A stretch of 64,000 nucleotides of DNA from Symbiodinium natans (GCA_905221605.1 CAJNDS010002564.1:285001-349000); one strand, 5' to 3'. Shown: positions 30,863 through 44,000, numbered from the stretch's first letter. Numbers and translations are program-made. Notes: a model not told the origin generated them from the letters alone.

Positions 30863-32145
30863 ATGCTAATGCAAAGTTGTATGTGGTACGCAAGTTGGAC
30901 TTGGACCATGGGGGAGCACACCTGCTTGGCAGGTGCGCAGAAGGCCCTAGCATCGCTAACACGCGAGTGGGAGATTACATACCTCTCCGTCCTTGGCTCA
31001 GCTCAGGCCCAGGCAGGTTGCCGAGTGCAAGTCTCTGGCCTGTTATTTGATGAATCCCCATGTGGGGAACAAGACGTAAGTTATGTACCTGAGTCACTGA
31101 GGCCCGGAGTGCTCCGGGTGCTTTCGAAGCCACGCTGCGATGGCTAGTGGCTGGGTCCAGTCTTGATGCTTGAGAGTCTGGCGGTTTCTTGGGTCTGAAT
31201 CCCGTGCAGTCAGTCAGGTGTAAGATTCAGTCCAAGGTGTGATGTTGCCAATGCCTCCTTCGCATGACTGCGAAGAGTTGTCATGAGGCAGCCAACGGCT
31301 TCCCCAACGCAGGGCGCTTGCTTTTGGTTTTGGCCTCAGTGGTCCAGTTATCGAAAGGCAAGATGTGGACTGACAAACCAAGTTCATCAACCAAGGGCTG
31401 GATATGGGCCTGAGGTTGATTCAGCCTTGGACAAGATCGCATGGCTGCAGGACTTCTGTGGTGTTGCAGATGCTAGGCTTCCTAGGTTTGCTTGGACATT
31501 AAGCCGCGAGGCCACACCAAGACAAATGGACACATGATGCGAGGATGCGTGAGTCGCTGCAGTGAGGACGCCATCAGTTTGGATCCTCATCGTCGGCCCG
31601 TTCTTTTGGCCTCTGCCTGAGGCACTGACATCAGAACATGTCCTTGCAAAGTCGAAGCAGCCTTCACGTGTTCACACAAACCGCTTGATTAGCACGCAAT
31701 ACACAACTAACTTCTGGCAAACATGTGCACTGTCCCACGTCGTTGACAACTCGAAGAGGGGCCAATTCGACTGAGGTCGATGACCTAACGCGAGGACTGG
31801 ATTGTAAAGACCCTGAGCTGTTGACTGGTCTCTGATAAACTGGCAACCTCAGTCGCGAGTGAGCAGCCCCGTCTTCAGGACATCATTTGGCACAGGCTGT
31901 CCCAGATGAGAAGATGCGCTCGGCCTTACAAGCCCTTCGCTTGGAGCATGAGGTGCGTCCATGATTGGCACTGAAGACTGCCTACACACCTGCCGAATCC
32001 TGGCATGGAGGTTTTTGACCCTCAGACCAGCGATTGGGCAAGACTTGCCGAGCGCCTGCTGTCAAGAGCGCGACACTTAGATCAAGTCTGGTTCCTATGC
32101 CCAGAATCTGCTGAGACTATCATGAACAGCAGTGCATCGCAGTGA
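30863..32145 (+). CDS. Unidentified multi-exon gene (about four exons)
   Basis: Four coding-like blocks: 30863-31147 (contains EWEITYLSVLGSAQAQAGCR and GEQDVSYVPESLRPGVLRVL); 31415-31485 (VDSALDKIAWLQDFCGVADA, between tgAG and a GT donor); 31896-31952 (AVPDEKMRSALQALRLEHE, between cacAG and GTGCGT); and about 32028-32145 (TSDWARLAERLLSRARHLDQ, VWFLCPESAETIM, stop TGA 32143-32145). All lie on the + strand, with AG|G acceptors at the second and third blocks. Helical, charged content predominates. I do not recognise the family, and phase between blocks was not fully resolved, so some may belong to different genes. Confidence 0.5.
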
Positions 32146-32432
32146 AATCTCATCAGATGTAGTGCTTGCCTTACGCGTGATGTGTTTTGTGTCCATCTAT
32201 CGCCAAAAAGAACTGCCCTAGCACACATTGCCACGTGGCCCAGGCTTCCGAGATGCGCACGACTCGGAGTCGCCCAGCTGCGCCGGCCGTCCTTTGCTAC
32301 GACTGAGCTGCGCTGGCAGAAAGTGGGAGCGAGGAAAACGCCCCCGAGAACACACCGGAGCACGGCTTGTTGAAGTTTGGTATCCCTGTATCCCGCATCT
32401 GATTCCTCTCCAAGTTGGGGTCAGTCTTTCTC

Positions 32433-32490
32433 AGAGGAGGGTTTAGGAGGGTTTAGGAGGGTTTCGGAGGGTTTAGGAGGGTTTCGGAGG
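32433..32490 (+). repeat. GGGTTTAGGA decamer minisatellite
   Basis: Five units of GGGTTTAGGA or GGGTTTCGGA, resembling a telomere motif stretched to 10 bp. Confidence 0.9.
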
Positions 32491-32639
32491 CCAAACACAC
32501 CCCGCCTTTCACCGAGCTCTGAACAAAGCCGGCATCCGCCACACTTTCCCAAGTTGCGGGGGGGCTGCAGAGATTGCCAAAGATCGCTCGCCGCCGCTCC
32601 AGGAGCCGAGGCTTGGCCCGGGTTTTTTCACGAAATAAG

Positions 32640-32706
32640 CCCTATGGAAACCCTAAAACCTATATAAACCCTAAATAAACCCTAAACCCCATATAAACCC
32701 GAAACC
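32640..32706 (-). repeat. Degenerate CCCTAAA tract
   Basis: CCCTAAA, CCTATATAAACCC and related variants. Confidence 0.85.
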
Positions 32707-33174
32707 TTATTTTCGTAAACTCCCATGAGGTGTGCGAAGAAGGCACAGAACGTTCGTTGACTTGCTTAGCGGTGCGGAAGGAACAACTTGCCCATCAGGC
32801 TTCGAGGCTCTACTGTGAGAGTGGCTGTTTTTGGTGTGGCTCGTTGAACCTGGTCCACCCTCAGCCCTAAACCCTACACCGTTGAAGAGGATGATACTCA
32901 CGACACCATCTTTCTTTGACCTTCAGGTTTTCCGACAGGTTTTCGGGGGCAATCTTGGGATTTGGGGTCCAGTAGGGTGACCCCGGGTCCCTCCCAGGTC
33001 CCATTCCGTCCCATTCCCATTCGTGTGCGCGACTTGCGAAGGCGAACATGGAGCCTCCGACGAGAAAGCCAGGCTGCCCTCTGCAGCCCGGAAGCTTAGA
33101 CTTTCCTCTCTCTGCCTTTGCGCGCTACGGAAAGAAGTTTCCTGTGGCACACCCTGAGGCTGGTCACTTTGAAC

Positions 33175-33411
33175 ATGGATGCCAAGAAGGTCGAAGTCAA
33201 TGAAGACGCGCGGGCACACTCAGAGCTTGATGCCTCAAACTTCGGCCTTCAGTCCTCGATTTGTGAAGGCGAGGAGATGCTGCTGTTGATGATGTTGATG
33301 ATGGTTAGAATCAGGATGAGGATGAAGATGGAAGAGCATAAGGATGAGGACGACGATGATGAACCTCATCCAAATCACTCTCATGACAGGGTGTCGGTTC
33401 ATGATGCGTGA
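33175..33411 (+). CDS. Possible short acidic/Met-rich ORF
   Basis: The ATG at 33175 opens 78 codons: MDAKKVEVNEDARAHSELDA, then a Met/Leu run generated by a (GAT)n-like repeat (33286-33360), then acidic EHKDEDDDDEPHPNHSHD. The middle is simple sequence, which weakens the call. It lies 560 bp upstream of the atlastin-like gene. Confidence 0.25.
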   Translation: MDAKKVEVNEDARAHSELDASNFGLQSSICEGEEMLLLMMLMMVRIRMRMKMEEHKDEDDDDEPHPNHSHDRVSVHDA

Positions 33412-33526
33412 TTACGACAGTCTAGACGGTCTAGAGGCTTGAGGAAACATGACCTCTTTGTTCCAGCCAACACCCGGTCACGGGCCCGATGCTCTCAAAA
33501 ACCTCGGCGGAGCCCCTGCGCTGTAC

Positions 33527-33549
33527 ATGTGTGTGTGTGTATATGTGCG

Positions 33550-33580
<31 letters not shown>
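33527..33580. repeat. (GT)n microsatellite
   Basis: GT repeats with a few ATAT/CGT interruptions. Confidence 0.95.
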
Positions 33581-33967
33581 TGATCTTCGTCCCTCGTATA
33601 AGATCGATTCCCGCCTGCCAACGGTCTGAGGCTTGGCCGGCTAGAGAAAAGACTGAAAGAAGTGGGTGCCAAGATGGTGCCCCGGCACGCAATAGACCCG
33701 CAAGGCAGGGCTCATGGGTTCAAGAGCTCTGGAGTTCTTCACAGGCGTTCTACTAAAGCTGAGAGTTGGTCTGGTGACCGACCAGAGGACCCGCCAGGGT
33801 TGCGGAGGTCAGTTTTCAATCGTGGCATCCGCTCTGTACAGTACTGATCTTGGTGCTCTATAGAATGTGTAAGCATCCTCTTGCCTGAGTGTATGCAGCT
33901 GTTTGGTGTAAGTCGCTTGGTGAAAGTTGCAGGAAGTGTAAGTCTGTGTGTGTGTGTGCCTGCTCAG

Positions 33968-34287
33968 GTAGCCATCGTCTCAGTCATGGGTGCTTTCCGA
34001 ACAGGAAAGTCCTGCTCTTGGATGGATGTTTCTTGTTTTCGCGCCTTTCTTTCGAGAGGTGACGCGCGCGAGAGTTAAATCACGCTGTAGCAGTGATGCT
34101 ACGCAGAGAAGCTGGCAAGGAATAGCAACTTGCCACGGCGTATGGTTCAGGAATATGCCAAAAGCCCTAGTTTAAGTTCCCTTCGTCGTTTGTAGGGTCA
34201 TGAGCTCTGAGCTTGGTGCCTCACGACACGCTGCTGTCTTTGAGGTCCTTCTTGTTGGACCTGTTCCTCCGCTTCTTGAAGTGGGAG
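33968..34287 (+). CDS. Atlastin-like gene: P-loop (G1) exons
   Basis: Exon 33968-34008 encodes VAIVSVMGAFRTGK and stops two bases into the last codon. Exon 34245-34287 completes it: SFLLDLFLRFLKWE. Together they give GxxxxGKS followed by the amphipathic helix expected in atlastin. The intron runs from GTCCTGC to TTTGAG. Read straight through without splicing, the frame appears shifted just after the P-loop; splicing removes the problem. GTCCT occurs at both intron borders. Confidence 0.85.
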
Positions 34288-37200
34288 GTTCGGCAAGATT
34301 TTTTTGCACCAGAAGTGATGACGTTCATACAGCTAAGTGTATAAATACATTAACAAAAAATATATATATATATACATACATACACATTTGTATATACATA
34401 TTAGGAAGATTGCGTGCGTGCACATGTCTGTATTCTTCACGATCGAAGAACTAGATTGTAGTTTGTTCGAGTGTATGCGCGGTTACAAGGCTCAACAGTC
34501 CCGCTCTGGTGCTAGACCATGCGTTGCCCATACTCCTAAAACCCGAAGCGCCCCAAAAGCCCTAAATCCCCAAAAGCCCCAACAGCGCCCCAAAAGCATT
34601 GAAATCCTCCAAATCCTTACAACGCTGAAAAAAACTCCTAAAGCCCCTCCAACAACCCCATAAACACCCTAGAAAAACCGGCCAAAAGCCCCCAAACCCT
34701 AAACCCTAAACCCTAAACCCTAAACCCTAAACCCTAAACCCTAAACCCTAAACCCTAAACCCTAAACCCTAAACCCTAAACCCTAAACCCTAAACCCTAA
34801 ACCCTAAACCCTAAACCCTAAACCCTAAACCCTAAACCTAAACCATAAACCCTAAACCCTAAACCCTAACCCTAAACCCTAAACCCTAAACCCTAACCCT
34901 AAACCCTAAACCTAAACCCTAAACCCTAAACCCTAAACCCTAAGCCCCCTAAAACCCTAAACCCTAAGCCTAAGCCTAAGCCCTAAACCCTAAACCCTAA
35001 ACCTAAGCTAAGCCCTAAGCCCAAAACCCTAAACCCTAAACCTAAACCCTAAACCCTAAACCCTAAACCCTAAACCCTAAACCCTAAACCCTAAACCCTA
35101 AACCCCAAACCCTAAACCCTAAACCCTAAACCCTAAAACCCTAAACCCTAAACCCTAAGCCCTAAACCCTAAACCCCAAAACAGCTTGGTCCCCTGGACA
35201 GGCCGACCATCCCGAGGAGGCGGCGGCCGCGAGACGCGCCGGGGGACTCAGAGTTTAGGGTTTAGGGTTTAGGGTTTCGGGTTTAGGGTTTATTTGGGGT
35301 GAAGGCTCGGCTGCTGCTAGGTTTAGGGTTTAGGGTTTAGGGTTTAGGGTTTAGGGTTTAGGGTTTAGGGTTTAGGGTTTAGGGTTTAGGGTTTAGGGTT
35401 TAGGGTTTAGGGTTTAGGGATGTGTTCTGTTGTGGGTTTGTTTTCAGGGGCGTTGTAGGGCTTATGGCTTCAGGGTCTTTGGAGCTTTCAGGGTTTTTCG
35501 GGTTCTTGAGGGCTTGAAGGTTTTTGGTTTTTAGGGTCTTCAGGGTATAGGGATGTCAGGTTTTTTGGGTTTGGGGTGTTCGGGCTTTTTGGATTTTTTA
35601 AAAGGTGCTTAGGGTTTTGAGGGTTTTCAGGTTGTTTTTCTCAGGTTTTTGATTCTCAGAGCGTTCAGGCTTTTCGGGTTGTCGGTGTGTTTTTTGGGGG
35701 GTTTCAGGGCTTTGTACTGTTAGGGCTTCAGGTTTAGGGTTTAAGGCCTTAGGGCTCCAGGGCATTCAGGGTTTTCGGGTTTGAGGTTTCTAGCCTGGGC
35801 CTTACCAAGGAAAATGGAATGGGAGGGGGAGACAAAGACACAGTGTTTCCATAGTTTTTCAGAAAGTCTGAAAGTTGCAGAACAAGAGTGTGGCCCGGAA
35901 TAGAAGCGAAGGATGATGAAGTGGTGGAGGGCCGAGAAGATCTTATCCAGCTGCCTGTCTCTGCCTTGCTCAAGGTGTTGTTTCTTGCCTCTTTCTCCAT
36001 GGCAGAAAAGGAAGGCCTTCAATGAAGGGATCGCAATATCAGGCAGGATTCTAGACTTCGCAGCTATCTATCCGAGGTCCCACGACATATTGTTATGTAG
36101 CCATCATGAGCAAGTTTTCAGGCGAAAGGGTCATATCCGATCATATCCGCTAGCCTTGAAGGAGTCGCCGCCTGCACGGGGCGGAAATGAGGACGGCCGA
36201 CAACGGCTGTTGTTCATGTTGCGGGGATGTCTGCACTGACATTTTTGTGTGCTTGCGAGAGATGAAGTGAAGGATTTTCCATTGCCTGCGTGGGCGGGGA
36301 ACTCAGGGGGTTGCCACAGCCCCTTGCTGATTGCCTTGCATGGTGATTTGAACATTTCGTGCAGCGGCACATGTGGAAGTTGCAGAGTGATAGAAAAAGA
36401 TAACGAGATGTTCCCGCCAAGATCAAGAGGACTGAAGTTATGCTGCCAAGTGCTTCTAAGATCACCACGGCGGGTGCCAGCATAGAGGGAGCCTCCGAAG
36501 ATGACGAGGCTAGCGCAGGTTGCAACTCTGATCCCAAGTCCTCATGAGAAGCTGTCCTTCATCGATGGGAGTCTGGGGTTCAAGGATTAGGGCAAGGACA
36601 GCGCCTTGAGCATTGAAGCATATAGAAGGGCTGCTGGAGTGCCACACAACCGTGCTGACAAACCTTGCCTTCATCTGTCTGGTTGTGCATTACATGAGAA
36701 TCCTCCAGTTGCTGAACCTCAATGTCTCACAAGCTCGAGAGGCTTTTGTCTCTGAACTACGCAGCTACATGCTCCAGCAGCTTCTGTGACTAGACACTGC
36801 TGGCAGGGCTTCCGGTTTAAAGGCGGCATGGACGCCTGCACGGAGGGCATATGGGTCTGGCCTGCAACTTGGGTGCTCGGAGTTGTTCGCCCGGGCGACC
36901 TGCATGCTTCAGATTGCAAGACAAACCTTCGCCAGCGCCCCGCCCCTTCCACCCGCCCCTGAATCAGAGGTCCGAGCCCTTCTTGCGAGAGCTGGATGGC
37001 AAACAGGTCGCTGTGCTGCTCATGGACACACAGGCTGGGCTCAGTTAGGCCCCACAGAGACCACAGGCATGGAAACACTTTGCCAGGGCGCCTGGGACAG
37101 CAACATGACCAAGGATTGCTGTTCTCTCTGCAGTGGGCACCGTAGGCTTTGGGGGCACTGTAGGCCTTGGGGGGGGGTTTGGTGCAGTCGCACGGAGCCG

Positions 37201-38034
37201 CACGCCTTTGTATGTCGGCTTGTGGCATTGTCCAGAGTCTACGGCCGTCTACACTGGACCCTCCCTCCTCCCTGTCAGGAGCAATCTGCCACTGTCTTTG
37301 GCTTGACTGCCGTGCTTTCATCAAAGCAGACGCCTGGCGACAGCCATGTAAAGCCGAAATCAACTGGCAGGAAATCGGGACATGTTTGGGAATGAAGCTG
37401 TGGTCTCACAACCAAAGCTGAGGATCTACAACATCAACATGCAGATACAGGAGGACAAGGCAGGGACAAATTGATTCATGCGTCACAGCGCTGCATGAAC
37501 AATAGGCAATAGGCTGCGCCGAGCCCGACATTCCCATAGCTTTGCCTGGGAGCTTGCTCCTGTACGAGCACGCATGTTGCACGACGGGACTTGATCAGTA
37601 CCATATGTGCTTGGGAGCTCAGAAGTGTGTGGGCATGTACGGCAAGGTGGAGAACCTGGCCTACTTCATGCGCTTTGCCCAAGCGGAGCTCAACAAGGCG
37701 GCCAGTGAGATGGAGCGAGAAGGCCCGGCCGAAGAGTGCCAGCCACAGCCCATTGTGCTTTTTGGGATGGAGCAGTTGACATCTGCCAACCTGGCCACTT
37801 GATGAAGATGGACCAAGAAGGAGCTGCGAAACCTCGCTTCTGCACCGGTCGCTGCATTTTTGGTGCATGTTGCTAACATTGTCACGTGTCGCGGATGTGG
37901 AGGCAAGGCGCTGAGCCGGGCCATGGCCCCAGTTTCCAAAGTACCAACGTCGACGTCATCTGCTGTAGAGATTCGCAGGAGTACGTGCTCGTAGCAACAC
38001 TGCGGCGCCAAACTGTATGTTAAAGGTTTGCCCC

Positions 38035-38068
<34 letters not shown>

Positions 38069-41000
38069 TTTGTCGCTTATCTCGCAACCCGATTTACTCA
38101 AGGCGTTCACGCTCTGTTCAAGAAACTCTGCAAAGCGCTTGCTGCCGGCCTGAGGACGAGATTGACAGACCCTTCCAGTCCCTGGATTTCCTTGTCCGCG
38201 ATTGGCGCCACTTCAGGTGCCATTCTCGGCTTTCACTTAACATTGGCCAGAAAAAGTTTTGAACATAAGCTCAAGATAGATAAGTCAATAAAAAAATAAC
38301 AGTAAATACATAAAACAAATGAATCAGTAAATGCATAACAAATGTGTGTAAAAAACCGCCAAAATCCTGAGGCTAGAAATGGCCTTTAGGTCTTGTACGA
38401 TAACCCTCCATCTGGAGGGAAAGCTCTGCTTGGTGCTTTGGAAGAGTTGGTCAAGTCTGCTGGGGATGGCAGTGGCCGACCTTCAACATCACTTCCTGTG
38501 GGATAAGTGGCACTCTGCAGAACAGGATGCGTGGACAGCATGGGCTTGGCAAGATGAAAGTAGTTAAACAATTCAGGCCGCCCTGTCGCCGCCGTGGAAC
38601 TATTTTTTGAGTTGAAAACAAACGTGAGGTTTTGGCAACAGGGTTATCTTGGAATAAAAGTTTGCCTTTTCGGCACGCTGCTCTTTGCAGTGTTCTTTGT
38701 ACCTCAATTGGCCCAGAGTGCTTCGCACAAGAGTTGCTGGAAGCCTCGCTGTTTTTTGATCACGCCGGAAAGCTTGTTTTTGCTTGTTGTTGCATTTTCT
38801 CTTGGGAGGGTGGACCGGGCTGCCTCAAAATCCTCGGTTGTTCCGGCATTTGCGGCCTCTTTTGCGGCAAACCATCTGTATTTACAGCAGCTTCTACTTC
38901 GGGTCGTGGCTGTGGTCTCTGTCCTCATCTTCTACATGCCCGGCTTGCTGGCACATACCGAGGACTCTGCAAGCACGACCCTCGCCCCCCTTCCCCCTAA
39001 GAAAGAAATAAACAGGCGGCAAAAACAGCGTTTTCCGTCAGAGGAAAAAGCGAGAAATCGACGATCTTGGCCAACATCTTGAGCAGAAGCCACCAGGCCC
39101 AGCAGCAAAAATGCTGTAAATAGCGATGTTCCCGGCTGCACGCAAGAAAATGGACGTAACCAACCCCCCCCTCCCACCGAGAAGGGGACAAAATCGACAA
39201 CCCTTCCACGGCGGCGAAGGGGAGGGCTGCCACAAACAACAAGGGCATTCGAGAGAAGATGTTTGGGCGCAACATGTTTGCCGCAGTTACTGCTGCACCC
39301 GACCATTGGAGTTGTGTTGATTTCGAGGTTGACACACAAGGGGGACCCGGGTGGGGGGGTGGGGGGGGTTGGGGGGGTGGGGGAGGTTGGGGGGGTGGGG
39401 GGGGGGGGGTTGGGGGGGTGGGGTGGACCGGCGAGGGTGGTGAGCACAAGTAAAAAAGTAAATAGAAAAAGAAATAGATGAATAGATAAAAATATGTATA
39501 TATACATATACACACATGTATATAGATGTAGATACACAGAAAAATATGGAAATCTCGGCCCTTTTTGATGTTTGCATGCAGTTTACATATAGTCATATAT
39601 ATATATATGTAATACGAAATACGTATTTTGTGCTTTGTCTATACACACATGTCTATGAGGATCCTGTGGCATGCTGACAGGGACGACTGGACCGTGGAGC
39701 AGTGTATGGAGCAGATGCAGCAGCGCTCACCCAAGCTTCTGAGGGTTCGGGAGGTTGCGAATCAGCTGATGCTTGGTGTGGAGAATTCGATGCTGTATGT
39801 AAAGCGTTTCGCAAGTTGATCTTTCCGCGCGCTTTTTTCGAGTTGCAAAGGACTCTGTGAAAAAGCAACAAACTAGAAGGGCACTTGCATCTAGTCATTC
39901 GACGCCACTGACCTATCCAATTCCCTCACGTGCCCTGCTGTGTCGACGCTGACTCAAGAAGCACGACCCTCAGAACATCAGCTTCAAAAGTCGCGAGAAT
40001 GATTCCAAAGTTTGGCAAGTAGAGAGTCAGAGTAAGTGTTTCTAGCTGTCCAATGGACCGGCACAAGCCGGCGACAGCCTCCTCATCTGTGCCCAGGCAC
40101 CTTTCCCGTCACGTCAACCCGCAGAAGATGGTGGAGAACAGCACGGCCGAGGTGCCCAACATCTTGTAATTCCTAAATCACCGTCACGAGTTGTCTTGTT
40201 TCTTGCGAGCACGGCTGCAGATTTTGTTTGCTTGCTAATTTTAACGCTACGCGACCCGCCTCCCAAACCAGGGGGGCTGGGGTGGGGGGGGGGGTTGGGG
40301 GGTGGGGGGGGGGGGGCGGCGCCCCTAGGCAGGCTGAAGTGACCCCTGGTTCTGATGCACCGTCTGCTCCCGGACACTTGTCGGCTAGGGGGGGTACCCA
40401 TTTCAGGCCAAGAAGGGCAAAATAAAGGGGCTCACCTGTAGACCCTGCATCGCCAAGGCAACTAGGTTGACCTACTTCAGAAGAAGGGGGACAGTTCGGC
40501 TAGTTGAACTGGGCGATGCTGCAGGACGGTGCAGTCTCCCAAGCGGGGATTGCGAGAGGAACGGCAGTAGCAAGCAAGTATGAGGTGACTTTGAGGCCAA
40601 AGTATGGGACTTGAAGCTGCTCAGCGCTGCCTGCGGGTATGAGGGGTAAGTAATAAAGAAATACATTTTGAAAATACATAAGGACATAAATAAATAAGTA
40701 CATATGTATATATATATACATACAGATACCATTAGCATGTCTTAGCATGCAAGTGGGCTGTCTTGCAGCTTTGGCTCAACACAGGCTTTCGGCCTCAACG
40801 TGTTTAGACTTTCTTCCTTTACCCGAACTCCGAAAGGAGATTTCCCCGGGCAGCAAAAGGGGCAACTGATAGGTATGGCCCTCGACCTTGAAGTTGGGAG
40901 GGGTGCTGTGGCCTGGTGGAGAGCTTCTAGAAAGGTGCGGGTGGTGGGGTGGGGAAGAGGAACATGAACCATATGGTGCTCATGGATTCGCAGATGGCTG

Positions 41001-44000
41001 CTTGACAGTCATTCTTTCAATCATCCTCATCCCCGGAAAGCGAAGACAGGTGCACTTCATGTGGCACGATGCGGATGGGGGTGGGGGGGAGGGGAGGGCT
41101 TGCTCCGAGCAATGTGTGCAACCCCACCAGGCATTGCACGAGATGTTCAAGCGCTTGACGTGTTTTTGCCTGCCCGGCGCCCGGCAAACATTGTAAGCAA
41201 CCTGAGTATGCCAATGCTTGCCAGCTGCACAGTGCAGTTCGAAGGGCCAGGGTGGCGATGGAACATGTTTGTTCGAGGCCACACCCCGGGCTGATCATCG
41301 AGAAGGACACCTGGACTGGCAAGGCAGCCGGGTGGAAGATATATGCGAAAGACGCATGAAAGCATCGCTTCAGGGGATACCCGAACAGCTCAACCCCCAG
41401 GCCAAGCACCGGGGTATGTGGGATCCTGTGGTTCGAGCCATCAGGTAAAGCAAGGGCACAAGAAAGGGAGCTCGTGACGAATGCAGCTTGATGCTTCTTC
41501 GGAGAAACACGTGTCAGCACGGACTTCAAAGCGGAGCTGCCGGCGCTTGCCGTTTAGAGGTCGCTGACATCAACAGGGACTTCATTCGGTTCATGGACAT
41601 ATACGTCCGAGACGTGTTCACCACAGGCAAGCCTTGCTGGTCACTGACAGCTTTTTGACTTGTGGCCATGTGACGAAATTGCACGATCAAGACAGTAGGC
41701 CTAGTGCCACAAGGACTTAGAAAATGATGTTCTATTGGCCACCGCGCAGTGTCCTGAAATGATTTGTCAGGCCCGAAGCTTGCAAGCTCAGTCCCTGGAA
41801 AATCGATGACTCCCTTGTGCCCGGCAGGTCTGAGCACCAAGAAGATCTTGGGCTCAGAGTTAAGCATCTTGGCCGCGAATCCTGCATGCATGAATCAGGC
41901 TGTGATCACATAGGCCGTAGCCATCAACTCCGCAAGCCTCCGCAACCCATGCAAGTTTCAGGGAAGCCCAGACTTCTCATGGAAGGCTACGGGATTCAGA
42001 CCCTTCGGCTCTTCGTCATATCCACCCCCTCAGTGTTTACGCACACCAGGCACAATGAGCTTTCCGCACGTCCTCCGGAACTTTGCAGGAAGCTGAGGCG
42101 TACCAGGGACTCGGGTAGGCTATGCACTGTGCTCTCTTGCCCAGCTAAGAGCATACAGCCCCTGCAACAGGCCTTTCCAATTGTCGCTTCTTGTCACGCA
42201 CATCACGGCGTCCCTGGAGCTGAGGTCAATGCGTTTCACGATGCGGCTCCAGCCGCCATGTCGTTTACGCAGGCGATGACCAATTGCACGGCTCCAGCCC
42301 TAACAAACAAAGGTGTTGACATGTGAGACGAGTCTGCACCTCACTGTGCGATCCAGCATGCGAAGCACTAAACCCGAAGTTTCGAGCCACGCCTCTTAGG
42401 AGTATTCTTCAAACCGGCTAGGTCCGGCGTTTCCTTGCCTACTTGCAGCCTGACCAGCTGGCTTAGGTGCTGCTGGCAAAGGAGCAGGCCATGAAAAGCT
42501 TCAGCAAGAAGATGGATGAGGCAAGATGCCACGAGAAGCAGCACATCTAAGGTGAGGTGGAACGTCCTTCCACCTCATGGCTCAATCTTGCAAAAGGTAC
42601 TGTAGGAAACGGCCATCGAAGGACCTGAGCCAAAGGTGATTCCGGTTCCAAACTTTGGGGCCTCAGAAGCATATCGAAGCCCTGAAGCTCTGCCAGAGCG
42701 TGCCCTGAGGAAGCATCGAAGCATCCCAGAGGCCGCCCTGCTTGGGGATCTTCAGCCCGAAAAGCCCTCTTGGAATTCAGACCTGGGGGGGCTGCAAGTC
42801 CGCATGGGTGCTCCGGTTCGAGGGTGCAGGATCCGGCCATGCAGAGTCAGTTTCCCCATGTGCCAAGAGCCAAAAAACTACACACAGCTGTCGCGCATGT
42901 CTGGCAGCTTTGTGACTTCGTGCAGGCATGAAGCCTGAAGACTTCGCCAGCATCTCCGGAACAGTCACTCGCCTCGTGGAGGTGGAAGTTGCGAATTCGC
43001 ATGCAGATCTTCGTCGCGTCCTGTAGGAGCACAGTTTCCAAGTCTCAAGAAAGTTGCAGGACGAGTACAAGTCCGTCACCATCTTTGGGCCGGGTGGCCT
43101 ACGCTGGGCAGTCTCGATCAGGCTAGGGACGGGATGGCTTGCGCCCCTGCCATCTGCCCCGGTGGGACGGAGCTTTGTCTTTGACATAGTTCTCAACTCT
43201 TCTTCTCAGGTCCGTCATAATCATATCGTGGAGTCCTGTCTTGCTTTCTGGCGTAGGTGCGGTCTTCTGCAAGACTGCTCAAGACATCTTTGCGCTTGCA
43301 CTAGCTGGCGCCGAGGTCAGACGACACCAGAAAAGACACCTGGAGCGAAATTTGCGAAAACTTGGACAGGCTCCGAAAGAGGTACGAGGAGGACAGCCGA
43401 AGGTTTGGCTCTTCAGTCTTGAACCAGGAATAGCTCGCTTGACGCAGGAAGATGTGTCATTGCTGCATGAGAGGGGCTGTTTGAGCTGTCGATATGTTCA
43501 TCGTCAATGTTCATGGTGGCCCCTCCAGCTCTCTTGATGGACGTGCAAATCCCATCGACCCATCGGCCAGCCGCCCGCAGGAGAACGCCAGACGGTTAGA
43601 GAAGGCACCAACCTGTTCTCAGGGATCCAAACTCGAATTTAGAAGAAAGCAGTGCTCAGCTGAACGAGTTGGATGTAGGGATGTGGGGATTCCATCTGAA
43701 CATGCACGCCTCGTGGGCTGATTTCATCGGAGAAAACGCTGCAACCGGAACCAGGGGGTTGTTACAGCAAACCCTTTTTCAGGAGCCTGTTTCAGGAACT
43801 GGGCCAAAGCTGTACCAGGAACTGTGGGGATTCCTGTTTCATGTCCCCCTCGTTCTTGTTACGTCTTAGTCGGTTCCTGAAACGTGGTTCCTTTTTGCGT
43901 GGCGTGCCCGTCACCTATAGCCTATAGTTGATTGTCCAGATATGTTCAGGCACTGGTCGCTTTCGCGAACATCAGCTTGATTGGCTTAGCGCTCTTCGTG

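Noticed and set aside
33990-34078. Apparent frameshift right after the P-loop of the GTPase (GAFRTGKS followed by CSWMD)
   Set aside because: An intron from 34009 to 34244 removes it; the continuation SFLLDLFLRFLKWE at 34245-34287 restores the expected sequence.
34690-35420. Chromosome end or telomere fusion
   Set aside because: The arrays face outward (CCCTAAA then TTTAGGG), unlike a head-to-head fusion, and GTPase coding blocks continue on both sides.
36719-37363. 214-codon minus-strand ORF
   Set aside because: It lies exactly opposite several well-supported exons of the atlastin-like gene and has no motif of its own.
38594-39082. 162-codon hydrophobic ORF within a GTPase intron
   Set aside because: No ATG and no family resemblance; low-complexity hydrophobic text in an intron is weak evidence.
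42946-43026. In-frame TAG read-through in the GTPase gene at 43024
   Set aside because: The TAG coincides with a likely acceptor (CTGTAG|GAG), so an intron explains it better than a reassigned stop.
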